A stretch of 10,686 bases of DNA from an uncultured Eubacteriales bacterium (GTDB lineage: Bacteria > Bacillota > Clostridia > Oscillospirales > Oscillospiraceae), in contig URAZ01000066.1 of the NCBI GenBank assembly GCA_900545925.1, positions 1-10,686 of the forward strand, given 5' to 3'. A program made the position numbers and the translations under genes. Below are positions 1 through 6,845 of this stretch, piece after piece. Below the pieces are notes generated by a model. It was not told where the DNA came from. It ran no database searches and saw nothing but the letters and a program-made list of their open reading frames with translations. Each line of letters opens with the position of its first letter. Position 1 is the first letter of the stretch.

Positions 1-393
1 GGCGCTGGACTGGATCTCGGCGTGTTCAAGGACGGGATGATCGTTCTCATCGGCGTTGTGTATATTTTGACGCGCTCGCTTGGCAAATACTTTGGTGCGC
101 ATTACTCCGCAAAGCTTATGAAGTGTGAGCCGCAGATCTGCAAGTATCTCGGCATCACCCTGCTGCCGCAGGCCGGCGTCGCGCTCGGCATGTGCGTAAC
201 AGCGCGTTCGCTCGGCGCAGAGGGCGATCTGATCCGCAATATTACGCTGTTCGCCATTCTGATCTACGAACTGGTCGGTCCGCTGCTGACCAAAATGGCC
301 CTGCAGGCCGCAGGTGAGATCCACCCGATGGACGAAGCCGTCCGCAACCGCCGCCAGCACAATCTGGAGCAGGTCAACGCGGGGAAGAAATAA
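1..393 (+). CDS. Cation:proton antiporter, C-terminal fragment (5' end outside window)
   Basis: The reading frame is open from base 1, so only the last ~130 residues are present. A GTG at 22 could be read as a start, but it lies inside the protein. The fragment has hydrophobic segments, around VLIGVVYILTRSLG and ITLFAILIYELVGPLL, with the conserved-looking stretch GITLLPQAGVALGM between them. This pattern is typical of the last membrane helices of CPA-type Na+(K+)/H+ exchangers. A short charged cytoplasmic tail ends in NAGKK. Such proteins exchange monovalent cations for protons across the cytoplasmic membrane. It is followed by a strong hairpin and is convergent with fucU, so it is probably unrelated to the fucose genes. 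The family is fairly sure; the ion and subfamily cannot be told from the fragment. Confidence 0.8.
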   Translation, partial: GAGLDLGVFKDGMIVLIGVVYILTRSLGKYFGAHYSAKLMKCEPQICKYLGITLLPQAGVALGMCVTARSLGAEGDLIRNITLFAILIYELVGPLLTKMALQAAGEIHPMDEAVRNRRQHNLEQVNAGKK

Positions 394-402
394 TACAGAA
401 GT

Positions 403-436
403 GCAGCAGCCCCGGCCACGCGGCCGGGGCTGCTGC
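403..436. terminator. GC-rich hairpin terminator between antiporter and fucU
   Basis: A perfect 15-bp stem (403-417 with 422-436) closes a 4-base loop ACGC. It lies just after the antiporter stop and 12 bases past the fucU stop, which is on the other strand. Flanking T-richness is modest on both sides, so it probably serves both convergent genes. Confidence 0.75.
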
Positions 437-448
437 TGCTTAGCTTGC

Positions 449-895
449 TTACTTAATAACGCCCTTCTGCAAAATTACATTGGCGTAGATTGCAGTCTCG
501 CCGGACTGTAGGATGCAGTAGGTCTTGCGGGCCTCGTCGTAGAACTCGAAGCGCTCATAGCTGCCGAAGGCGGCTTCGCCACGCGCATCGTATTTGGCGA
601 CGATCTTCTTGTATTCATCCCAGATGGGGATCTCCATGCCCTTGTCCTTCTCGGCTACCTGCATAATCATGACGGGATGCTCAACATACTCGTCAAGCGG
701 GATGACCTGCAAAATCGCGTCGAGCAGTTCGGGCACGCCGTGGCCATCGGCGCGGAGGAAGACGCAGTTATTGGGCTTGGCCATAGAAGCGCCGGGGAAA
801 TTGCCGTCGCCGATGCAGATGCGGTCGCCGTGGCCCATTTCAGCCAAAACCTTCAGAAGTTCCGGGGAAAGGATGGGGGGAATGTTTTTCAGCAT
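449..895 (-). CDS. fucU: L-fucose mutarotase (RbsD/FucU family)
   Basis: This 148-residue protein is close to the usual ~140 of FucU. It interconverts the alpha and beta anomers of L-fucose in the cytoplasm and so feeds the isomerase. The N-terminus shows the family pattern MLKNIPPILSPELLKVLAEMG, followed by HGD (H22, D24) and DGNFPGAS. The middle reads LRADGHGVPELLDAIL, and VIPLDEY plus a C-terminal ETAIYANVILQKGVI also fit FucU rather than the shorter RbsD. The ATG at 895 is preceded by AGGAGGT at 905-911 with a 9-base gap. It is divergent from the fucA-like gene across ~100 bases. Ribose pyranase is the alternative role, but the neighbours (fucI, aldolase, kinase) favour fucose. Confidence 0.9.
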   Translation of the reverse strand: MLKNIPPILSPELLKVLAEMGHGDRICIGDGNFPGASMAKPNNCVFLRADGHGVPELLDAILQVIPLDEYVEHPVMIMQVAEKDKGMEIPIWDEYKKIVAKYDARGEAAFGSYERFEFYDEARKTYCILQSGETAIYANVILQKGVIK

Positions 896-929
896 GGTTC
901 AAATACCTCCTGTTTGATCGGGCCGCCCG

Positions 930-958
930 TTGACTTCGGGCAGCAAAGGCAATAAAAT
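930..958 (+). promoter_or_regulatory. Sigma-A promoter of the fucA-like gene
   Basis: TTGACT (930-935) and TAAAAT (953-958) are separated by exactly 17 bases, each matching 5 of 6 consensus positions. The expected start near 965 gives a ~29-base leader to the ATG at 994. The -35 hexamer lies in the loop of a small palindrome, GCCCG (925-929) and CGGGC (937-941), which could be a protein-binding site. Confidence 0.7.
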
Positions 959-993
959 ATGTGCGTTGATTTTTTATTTTAGGAGATGCCGCA

Positions 994-1557
994 ATGGACT
1001 ACGCACAGCAGCTTGCATTTTTCGCCAATATTCTCGAGCAAAAGCGCCTTGTGACCGCGTTGGAGGGCAATGCCTCCATGATTGACCGGAATGCCGGTCT
1101 GACATATATCACGCCGTCCGGGCGGATGAAGCTGCTGCTTCAAAAAGAGGATATTAGCGTCATGGGCGAAAACGGCACACAGGTCGGCGGGCGCGGGAAG
1201 CGGTCGAGCGAATATCTGCTGCACGAGGCCGTCTACCGGACACGTCCGGACGTAAATGCCGTTGTGCACTGCCACTGCCCGTATCTGACAGCGTATGCAC
1301 TGCGGTATCAGGACTTCATCGTCCCAGAGGACTGCTCACTGCATGCCGTGTTCCGGCGCTTTGTCTGTCTGCCCTACGGCAAAAACGGAACGCATGAGAT
1401 CCACCGGGGTATTGAGACTGCACTGTCCGACAGCCCAGTCTGTCTGCTCGGCGGACACGGCGTTGTATGCGTGAGCAATTCCATGGAAAGCTGTATCGGG
1501 CTGCTGGAAGCAGCGGAGGGGCTGGCAAAGACACTGTGGCTAGCGGGGCAGATCTAG
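994..1557 (+). CDS. fucA: Class II aldolase, probable L-fuculose-1-phosphate aldolase, short C-terminus
   Basis: This 187-residue zinc-dependent class II aldolase is expected to split L-fuculose-1-phosphate into dihydroxyacetone phosphate and L-lactaldehyde. Key residues fall at the same numbers as in E. coli FucA: E73 (SSEYLLHE), H92 and H94 (VVHCHCPYLT) and H155 (LLGGHGVV), that is the acid/base and the three Zn ligands. The N-terminal EGNASMIDR and the loop YITPSGRMK form the phosphate-binding part. ATG 994 follows AGGAG (981-985) with 8 bases between. E. coli FucA has ~215 residues. Here the chain ends at LWLAGQI, without the usual C-terminal tail, and the stop lies 5 bases before an inverted-repeat element. 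Other class II aldolases (rhamnulose-1-phosphate, ribulose-5-phosphate epimerase type) are possible; the context supports FucA. Confidence 0.85.
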   Translation: MDYAQQLAFFANILEQKRLVTALEGNASMIDRNAGLTYITPSGRMKLLLQKEDISVMGENGTQVGGRGKRSSEYLLHEAVYRTRPDVNAVVHCHCPYLTAYALRYQDFIVPEDCSLHAVFRRFVCLPYGKNGTHEIHRGIETALSDSPVCLLGGHGVVCVSNSMESCIGLLEAAEGLAKTLWLAGQI

Positions 1558-1562
1558 GTATT

Positions 1563-1669
1563 TGTAGGGGCCGATGCCAACATCGGCCCGTGAGGCAGTT
1601 AAGACCTCGCCGAAGATTTTCGTAAAATCGGTGCATTCTGTTGGATCGATGTGGGCATCGACCCCTACA
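1563..1669. repeat. 107-bp MITE/REP-like inverted-repeat element
   Basis: Two 27-base arms (1563-1589 and the reverse complement of 1643-1669) match at 23 of 27 positions and end in TGTAGGGG / CCCCTACA. Each arm is itself a hairpin: GGGCCGATG-CCAA-CATCGGCCC on the left, TCGATG-TGGG-CATCGA on the right. One arm difference is compensatory within the hairpin (C-G on the left, T-A on the right), so the hairpin shape appears to be conserved. No target-site duplication is evident. Similar GTAGGGG-ended repeats are, from memory, scattered in gut Clostridia genomes. It begins 5 bases after the fucA stop. Confidence 0.65.
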
Positions 1670-1748
1670 TCCACGCGGGAAAATACATACGAATTCGCCG
1701 AAAAGCTTTCTCTTTTTGCATTTGTATGCTGCAACCCCTCAGGTACAC

Positions 1749-1820
1749 AGTTGGGGCAAAATATCCGCTGATAACCGTAGATGATTTAATCAGCGGTTAC
1801 TCAGGCACTTTGCGCCAACT
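1749..1820. terminator. Composite palindrome between convergent fucA and kinase genes
   Basis: The outer arms AGTTGGGGCAAA (1749-1760) and TTTGCGCCAACT (1809-1820) pair at 11 of 12 positions. The inner arms CCGCTGAT (1765-1772) and ATCAGCGG (1789-1796) pair fully. A competing pairing, TAACCG with CGGTTA, uses part of the same bases. On the minus strand the inner hairpin is followed by ATATTTT, so it may end kinase transcription. It may equally be a second dispersed repeat. Confidence 0.5.
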
Positions 1821-1846
1821 CCCCTTTCAGGGACGCTCTTTTCTGT

Positions 1847-3337
1847 TCACGCTCTGGTATGGAACACTTCCTTGAGGCTTGGGTAGAGCATGGCATAGCG
1901 TTTTTTTGTAAGGGCATAGGTTACCCGCACAGACGCGTCGGGCTCAATGTCGCCGCTCATGCGGATGTGGCTGCATGCTTCCGGCAAATTCTTGAACAGG
2001 CCGATCGCCACGCCTGCGGCTGCCGCCGCACCGAGGCTTGTTGCACTGTCGGAGAATGTCGAAACACCATGGAGTGTCACATTGCAGACATCGGCGAGAA
2101 TCTGCTTCCAAAGCTTTGATTTCGCACCGCCGCCGATGATGCGCAGTTCATCGATCTGCTGCCGCTCGCGCATCACGTCCAGAATCTGGCTCAGTCCGCA
2201 GGCCGTGCCTTCCAGAACAGCGCGGAGGAAATGCTCGCGCTTGTGCGTCGTGTTCATGCCGAAGAAAACGCCCTGCGCCTGCGCATCGAAGACAGGAGAG
2301 CGTTCTCCCTCCAGATACGGCAGATATATCAGCCCATTGGCTCCTGCTGGGGCAGTCGCTGCGGCAGAGTCGAACGCCCGCGCAGAAGCGACGTCGAACA
2401 GTTCCATTGCCCACGAAACAGAACGTCCGGCACACTGTTCCGTGCCAAAAACGTTGCAGCCGTGGCCGTCGAGCGTGCAGATATGGAACACGCGGTGCTG
2501 CGGATCTATGAACGGTGCGTCCATCTGTCCGGCAATCCACGCGGTGGTGCCAAGGCTGAGATAAAAGTCCCCCGGCTTTGCCACACCCGCACCAATATTG
2601 GAGCAGGCACCGTCGCCGCCGCCGACGGACACGGGAATACCCGCGCGAAGGCCGAGGCAGCCTGCCGCTTCCTCACAGAGTCTGCCTGCGATCTCGCAGC
2701 TGGTATGAATCTGCGGGAATTTGTCCAGATCAAGGCCTACATTACGGAACATATCCGCATCATACTGCCGCGTTTCCAGATTCATGAGCAGGCCGTGCGA
2801 CGCATCAGACATGTCGGTCGTTTCCATCTGGCCGGTAAGGCGGTAGACAAGATAGTCCTTCGATTGCAGGATGCGGTATGTCCGGGCGTAGAGTTCTGGC
2901 TCGTTTTCCTTTAGCCAGAGCGTCTTGCAGAGCGTGGACGCAGGTGAAAGGACGTTGCCGCAGATCTCATAGAAATAATCCCGCCCGAATCTGGCGCGCA
3001 GCGCATTGGAGATGGTCAGCGCGCGGGTATCGGCGTGGATCATGGCCGGACGGAGCGTCTGCCCCTCCTTGTCCATGGGCAGGCAGCCGAGCATATGGCC
3101 GGAAACGCCGATGGCATCGACGCGTTTGACGTATTCGGGTGCAAGTTCCCGCAGCATCATCATTGCGCGCACGGCGCTCATCCACCAATCGGCAGACTCC
3201 TGTTCACAACCGCCGTCTGGGTAATGATGTGTAGGATAGGTCGTTGTAACATTACGGATGATATTGAGATTTTCATCGACCAGCGAAGCTTTGAGGCCGC
3301 TGGTTCCGATATCGAATGCCAGTAAAATGCTGTGCAA
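1847..3337 (-). CDS. fucK: FGGY-family carbohydrate kinase, probable L-fuculokinase
   Basis: This 496-residue kinase is full length for the FGGY/xylulokinase-like family and is expected to phosphorylate L-fuculose at O1 with ATP. The N-terminal FDIGTSGLKA (D9) is the phosphate-1 loop. SGHMLG near residue 79 lies in the sugar site, PASTLCKTLWLKEN at ~132-145 matches an FGGY signature, and VGGGDGA carries the likely catalytic base D242. IGGGAKSKLW at ~401 is the adenosine-binding motif. The start is a TTG at 3335-3337: there is no ATG upstream of IGTSG, the frame fits the family N-terminus, and GGAGTGA lies 7 bases upstream. The sequence alone looks xylulokinase-like; fuculose is inferred from the fucI, fucA and fucU neighbours. 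It follows fucI on the same strand, but behind a terminator and with a promoter of its own. Confidence 0.82.
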   Translation of the reverse strand: MHSILLAFDIGTSGLKASLVDENLNIIRNVTTTYPTHHYPDGGCEQESADWWMSAVRAMMMLRELAPEYVKRVDAIGVSGHMLGCLPMDKEGQTLRPAMIHADTRALTISNALRARFGRDYFYEICGNVLSPASTLCKTLWLKENEPELYARTYRILQSKDYLVYRLTGQMETTDMSDASHGLLMNLETRQYDADMFRNVGLDLDKFPQIHTSCEIAGRLCEEAAGCLGLRAGIPVSVGGGDGACSNIGAGVAKPGDFYLSLGTTAWIAGQMDAPFIDPQHRVFHICTLDGHGCNVFGTEQCAGRSVSWAMELFDVASARAFDSAAATAPAGANGLIYLPYLEGERSPVFDAQAQGVFFGMNTTHKREHFLRAVLEGTACGLSQILDVMRERQQIDELRIIGGGAKSKLWKQILADVCNVTLHGVSTFSDSATSLGAAAAAGVAIGLFKNLPEACSHIRMSGDIEPDASVRVTYALTKKRYAMLYPSLKEVFHTRA

Positions 3338-3344
3338 GTTGAAT

Positions 3345-3350
3345 CACTCC
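3345..3350 (-). promoter_or_regulatory. Ribosome binding site deciding the TTG start of the kinase
   Basis: GGAGTG on the minus strand lies 7 bases before the TTG at 3337. No ATG or GTG in this frame has comparable spacing, so this site supports a TTG start. Confidence 0.6.
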
Positions 3351-3393
3351 AAAATTGGGATGCCGGATTACGCCGGTGGGGTGTCCCTGCTTT

Positions 3394-3421
3394 ATTGTAC
3401 AATATTCAACCGGAAAAGCAA
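3394..3421 (-). promoter_or_regulatory. Probable promoter of the kinase gene
   Basis: On the minus strand, TTGCTT (3416-3421) and TACAAT (3394-3399) are separated by 16 bases; the -10 matches 5 of 6. It lies between the fucI terminator and the kinase, giving it an independent start. A weak operator-like palindrome centred on CG (3418-3431) overlaps the -35 and matches the repressor site near 6530 at about 9 of 14 positions. Confidence 0.5.
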
Positions 3422-3445
3422 AGCGTTTTTTCACAATCTAACCGA

Positions 3446-3471
3446 AAAAGGCGGGCCGCAGCCCGCCTTTT
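3446..3471 (-). terminator. Rho-independent terminator after fucI
   Basis: An 11-bp stem (3446-3456 with 3461-3471) has a CGCA loop and a GC-rich core, GGCGGGC/GCCCGCC. On the minus strand the stem runs into a T-run just after the fucI stop at 3483. Confidence 0.88.
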
Positions 3472-3482
3472 TTGGTTCAGTC

Positions 3483-5321
3483 TCAGCGGATATTCTTGTA
3501 CATCGGGCCGTAGGCGGCGCAGGCGCGGTAGTCCTGGCCTTCCTTGTCCATGCCGAATGCGTTCCATGCGGCCGGACGGAAGATGTCCTGATCGGCGACG
3601 TTGTGCATGCAGACGGGGATGCGCAGCATCGAGCAGAGCGTGATGAGATCCGCGCCGACGTGGCCGTAGGAAATCGCGCCGTGGTTTGCACCCCAGTTCT
3701 GCATGACAGAGTAGGCGCTCTCAAACGGGCTGCCGGCCTTGCCGTCGCAGCGCGGGGTGAACCAGGTGCACGGCCAGGTGGGGTTCGTGCGCTCCATGAG
3801 GGTGTCGGTGACCTCCTCGGGCAGATGCACGGTCCAGCCCTCGGCGATCTGCAGGACGGGACCGAGGCCCTTGACGAGGTTCAGGCGGATCATAGTCGCA
3901 GGCATTTCCGCACGGGTGACAAAGTGGCTGGAGAAACCGCCGCCGCGGAAGTTGTCGAAGCCGGCCTCGCACCAGACGGTCGCGTCGGTCATCTTCTTGA
4001 TGTCCTCATCCGTGACCTCCCACCATTTCTTCATAACAGCGTTGCCGTTTTCGTCCGTGCACTCGCCGCAGGCGTCGAGGCAGGCTGCGCCGGAGTTCAG
4101 CAGATGAATGATGCCGCCGTTCTCCTTCGCCTTACCCTCCAGATCATAGCCGGTGACGCGCTTCGTCGCCTCAGGCGACCAGTAGGTACGCACGTCGGCG
4201 AAGATCTGTGCGCGGTTCGTCAGCAACTCCATGAACAGCATGCCGAGACCGTTGAGCACGTCGTTTTCCGTTGCGAAGACCATCGGCTCCTTCGGGCCTT
4301 CAAAGTCGAAGGACGAGTTGAGTACAGCCTCGGGATAGTCACAGTTGGGCCAGTGGTCCGTCCACTGTCTCTGGCCCTGGAAGCCGGCAGCGATGGCGTT
4401 GTGTCCGACGGATTCTTCAATGAAGCCTGCGGGCAGGTTTTTGTTGCCCTGGATCAGATCCTTGATGATGCAGTACATCTTGATCGTAAATTCCCACTGC
4501 TTTTCTTTTTCTTCCGGGGTAAACTTGATACGGCGCTTTTCGCCGAGGAAGTCAACATATTCGGGGTTGTCGTCGCGGCCTTCCTTGCAGTGCTCCTTCG
4601 TCCATGCCAGCGCCTTTTCATAGGCCTCATGGTCGTAGATGCCCTCTTCCATGCGGCGGAGGATCTCAACCTCGTCAACGGACTCCACACGCAGGCCCAG
4701 ATACTCCTCCATGAAGTTCTGATCCATGATGGAGCCGCCGATGCCCATGGTGACGGAGCCGATCTGCAGATAGCTCTTGCCCCGCATCGTCGCGACTGCG
4801 ACAGCGGCACGGCCGAAGCGCAGCAGCTTTTCCTTCACGTCGTCGGGGATTTCCGTGACCTGGTCGCGGTCCTGCACCTCATGGCCGTAGATGCCAAACG
4901 CGGGCAGCCCCTTTTGTGCGTGGGTTGCCAAAACGGAGGCCAGATACACAGCGCCCGGACGCTCAGTGCCGTTGAAGCCCCAGACACCCTTGATGGTCAT
5001 GGGGTCCATGTCCATCGTCTCGGAGCCGTAGCACCAGCAGGGAGTGACGGACAGTGTGATGGCGACGCCCTCGCGCTTGAACTTCTCGGCGCAGGCGGCA
5101 GATTCCGGCACGCGGCCAATGGAGGTGTCAGCCATGACGACCTTCACATGCTCGCCGTTGGAGTAGTACAGATTATCCTCAAACAGCTTCTTTGCGGCCT
5201 CGGCCATGGCCATGACCTGATCTTCCAGACTCTCGCGCAGCTGCATCGGGCCGCGGCGGCCATCGACAATGGGGCGGATGCCGATCACGGGATATTCGCC
5301 GATATAACGATTCTTTGCCAT
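3483..5321 (-). CDS. fucI: L-fucose isomerase
   Basis: This 612-residue cytoplasmic aldose-ketose isomerase converts L-fucose to L-fuculose with Mn2+; the family also acts on D-arabinose. Long stretches match E. coli FucI (591 residues) as recalled: TPCWCYGSETMDMDP, WGFNGTERPGAVYLA, AIAAGFQGQR, GLGPVLQIAEGW and NWGANHG. The metal ligands known from E. coli (E337, D361, H528) correspond to E352 (ATENDVLNG), D376 (FADVRTYWSP) and H554 (GHVGADL); the E-D spacing of 24 is the same. The ATG at 5321 follows GGAG (5330-5333) with an 8-base gap. It lies 58 bases behind the LacI-type repressor gene on the same strand, so the two are probably co-transcribed. Its own terminator follows. The family assignment is close to certain. 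Confidence 0.97.
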   Translation of the reverse strand: MAKNRYIGEYPVIGIRPIVDGRRGPMQLRESLEDQVMAMAEAAKKLFEDNLYYSNGEHVKVVMADTSIGRVPESAACAEKFKREGVAITLSVTPCWCYGSETMDMDPMTIKGVWGFNGTERPGAVYLASVLATHAQKGLPAFGIYGHEVQDRDQVTEIPDDVKEKLLRFGRAAVAVATMRGKSYLQIGSVTMGIGGSIMDQNFMEEYLGLRVESVDEVEILRRMEEGIYDHEAYEKALAWTKEHCKEGRDDNPEYVDFLGEKRRIKFTPEEKEKQWEFTIKMYCIIKDLIQGNKNLPAGFIEESVGHNAIAAGFQGQRQWTDHWPNCDYPEAVLNSSFDFEGPKEPMVFATENDVLNGLGMLFMELLTNRAQIFADVRTYWSPEATKRVTGYDLEGKAKENGGIIHLLNSGAACLDACGECTDENGNAVMKKWWEVTDEDIKKMTDATVWCEAGFDNFRGGGFSSHFVTRAEMPATMIRLNLVKGLGPVLQIAEGWTVHLPEEVTDTLMERTNPTWPCTWFTPRCDGKAGSPFESAYSVMQNWGANHGAISYGHVGADLITLCSMLRIPVCMHNVADQDIFRPAAWNAFGMDKEGQDYRACAAYGPMYKNIR

Positions 5322-5361
5322 ACAATAAACTCCTTTACGTTTATAAAATATCTTTTTTATA

Positions 5362-5375
5362 CGCCCTTCTGGGCG
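5362..5375. other. Small hairpin between repressor gene and fucI
   Basis: CGCCC-TTCT-GGGCG forms a 5-bp stem in the 58-base gap. The minus strand downstream is A-rich, not T-rich, so it is not a normal terminator for the repressor gene. It may mark mRNA processing or be chance. Confidence 0.3.
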
Positions 5376-5379
5376 GGGC

Positions 5380-6354
5380 TTACAGATTGGACAGCTTCGC
5401 CTTGAGGCGCAGCAGCTTTGCGGGCGACGCGTCGCCGCCCAGTCTTGCCAACAGCAGTTCTGCCGCGCGCAGGCCCATCTCGTTCATGGGCTGCTCGACA
5501 ATTTCAAGCTTGGGTGAGACAATGGAGCACAGATCGACATTGTCATAGCCGATAAAGTCCATCTCGTCCGGCAGCGTCACCCCGCGCTCATGCGCAGCCA
5601 TAATTGCGCCGAGCGTCATGTCGTAGTTGGTGACAAACACAGCAGTCGGAGGCTGCGGCATATCAAGAAGCGCGCAGAACAGGCGTGAACCGGATTCAAG
5701 ATCATAGTTCCCGGCAGTGATGAGTGCCTCGTCAACCGGCAGGCGATAATCTGCCAGCACACGGCGGTATCCCACGGTGCGTTCCCGCGCGGTAGAGATC
5801 GTCTGCGGGCCAGCAATCAGACCGATGCGGCGGTGTCCGCGGCCGATCAAATGCTCGACGGCCATATAGACCGCATTGAGATTGTCAACCACGACAGTAT
5901 CATACTGTGCATTTTCCAACGATCGGTCGATCAGCACGACAGGGATTGCACCGACGCGGGTGCGAACCTCTTCGGCGCTCGCATGCTCCGGGACATAAAC
6001 AATGCCGTCTACATGATAGCGCGCAAGGAAATCCAGCTTACCGAGTTCCTGATCCCGATCGAAGTCATAGCTGCAGACGAAGCATTCATAGCCGCTGCGC
6101 CGCAAAATCAGTTCCAGCGCCGCAACCACGCGGCCAAAAAAGGGACTCGAGATTGTCGGCAGCAGGACGCCGACGGTCATGGAGCGGTTTGCCTTGAGAC
6201 TGCGGGCAAAAACATTGACGGAATAGCCCAGTTCTGCGACCGCTGCATCGATTGCAAGGCGGTTTTCCTCGCGGACATTGCCGCCGTTAAGATATTTGGA
6301 AATAGTGGACAGCGAAAGCCCCGTCCGGCGGGCGACATCCTTGATCGTTGACAT
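5380..6354 (-). CDS. LacI-family transcriptional repressor of the fucose genes
   Basis: This 324-residue regulator has the standard LacI/PurR layout. The N-terminal helix-turn-helix (about residues 3-25, TIKDVARRTGLSLSTISKYL) is followed by the hinge helix region NVFARSLKANRS. A periplasmic-binding-like core then runs from VGVLLPTISSPFFGRVV to the C-terminus, with FIGYDNVDL and EQPMNEMG motifs usual for the family. ATG 6354 is chosen over ATG 6375 because CAGGAG (6361-6366) lies 6 bases upstream of the former, while the latter overlaps an operator and has no ribosome site. It precedes fucI on the same strand, so the inducer is likely L-fucose or a pathway intermediate. Autoregulation is suggested by operators at 6372-6385 and 6524-6537. 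The family is certain; the effector is inferred. Confidence 0.93.
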   Translation of the reverse strand: MSTIKDVARRTGLSLSTISKYLNGGNVREENRLAIDAAVAELGYSVNVFARSLKANRSMTVGVLLPTISSPFFGRVVAALELILRRSGYECFVCSYDFDRDQELGKLDFLARYHVDGIVYVPEHASAEEVRTRVGAIPVVLIDRSLENAQYDTVVVDNLNAVYMAVEHLIGRGHRRIGLIAGPQTISTARERTVGYRRVLADYRLPVDEALITAGNYDLESGSRLFCALLDMPQPPTAVFVTNYDMTLGAIMAAHERGVTLPDEMDFIGYDNVDLCSIVSPKLEIVEQPMNEMGLRAAELLLARLGGDASPAKLLRLKAKLSNL

Positions 6355-6371
6355 TGGCTGCTCCTGTTCTT

Positions 6372-6385
6372 GCATAACGTTTCGC
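6372..6385. promoter_or_regulatory. Imperfect LacI-type operator at the repressor transcription start
   Basis: GCATAACGTTTCGC matches the perfect palindrome at 6524-6537 at 12 of 14 positions. It lies just downstream of the -10 box, about where transcription should begin, a usual place for a repressor to block its own promoter. Confidence 0.55.
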
Positions 6386-6394
6386 TTTTTCTTT

Positions 6395-6424
6395 ATTCTA
6401 CTCTATCTGTATTTCCTCCGTCAA
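6395..6424 (-). promoter_or_regulatory. Sigma-A promoter of the repressor-fucI unit
   Basis: On the minus strand, TTGACG (6419-6424) and TAGAAT (6395-6400) are 18 bases apart, each matching 5 of 6 consensus positions. The expected start is near 6388, about 34 bases before the ATG at 6354. Confidence 0.7.
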
Positions 6425-6813
6425 GAAGCATTTCACTCAAATCCGCACATTGTTTTTGTGTAAAATGCGCAAATACTCACCGCTGCTTGGCGCATTCCCC
6501 GGCATCTCCCCCTGCTTTCGTCGGCGAAACGTTTCGCATCCAGTGTCTATAAAAAATCGTAACGTACTGCCTTCGCATTATAATTTTGATACAAAACATA
6601 ACAAGCGCTGCGAACCTGCGCAGTACGCGACTGCATGCGTGATCTTTACACTATGGATGCACGCAGAGTTTCATGTTCTCAGAAAGGAAGACAGTGTAAA
6701 AATCCATCAAGAGTTCCTTCTGCGTTCATTTCCTGCCCGCAGACCGCTTTTGCACCAATAAAAAGACACGCCTAAGGCCCCCTGCTGGTAAGACAGTAAA
6801 ACTCAAATTTCTT
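6425..6813. other. Gene-free stretch between fucose locus and mobile element
   Basis: No reading frame here has a ribosome site and a plausible protein. It contains the perfect operator at 6524-6537 and a TATAAT box readable on either strand (6579-6584 plus, 6577-6582 minus); on the minus strand TTGTTA (6599-6604) is 16 bases away, a possible second repressor promoter. The right part, roughly 6760-6813, probably contains the junction with the mobile element, but no direct or inverted end repeats could be recognised with only one end in view. Confidence 0.4.
6524..6537. promoter_or_regulatory. Perfect LacI-type operator palindrome
   Basis: GCGAAACGTTTCGC is a perfect 14-bp palindrome with the central CG and AAACGTTT core typical of LacI-family operators. 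It lies 170 bases upstream of the repressor start codon. Its centre is 152 bp from that of the imperfect copy at 6372-6385. Confidence 0.7.
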
Positions 6814-6845
6814 GGAACAGGCATGATTTCGGTCATGCCTGTTCC
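6814..6845 (-). terminator. Hairpin overlapping the recombinase stop codon
   Basis: A perfect 13-bp stem (6814-6826 with 6833-6845) has a 6-base loop. The stop codon and last codons of the recombinase lie in one arm. On the minus strand the downstream tract (AAGAAATTTGAGTTTT) is only partly T-rich, so termination may be moderate. Confidence 0.6.

Noticed and set aside
3258..5405. Very long plus-strand open frame (715 codons) opposite fucI
   Set aside because: It is the mirror of the GC-rich fucI gene; the encoded product is low-complexity (Ala, Val, Gly, Asp, His) and has no ribosome site.
6524..6537. CcpA catabolite (cre) site
   Set aside because: The AAACGTTT core fits, but the outer TG...CA bases of cre are absent; a site for the neighbouring LacI-type repressor explains it better.
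6579..6584. Plus-strand promoter at TATAAT
   Set aside because: No acceptable -35 at 16-18 bases and no gene downstream; kept only as a hint in a finding.
6450..6761. 103-codon plus-strand frame between the repressor and the element
   Set aside because: It reads through the operator palindrome, has no ribosome site and resembles no protein type.
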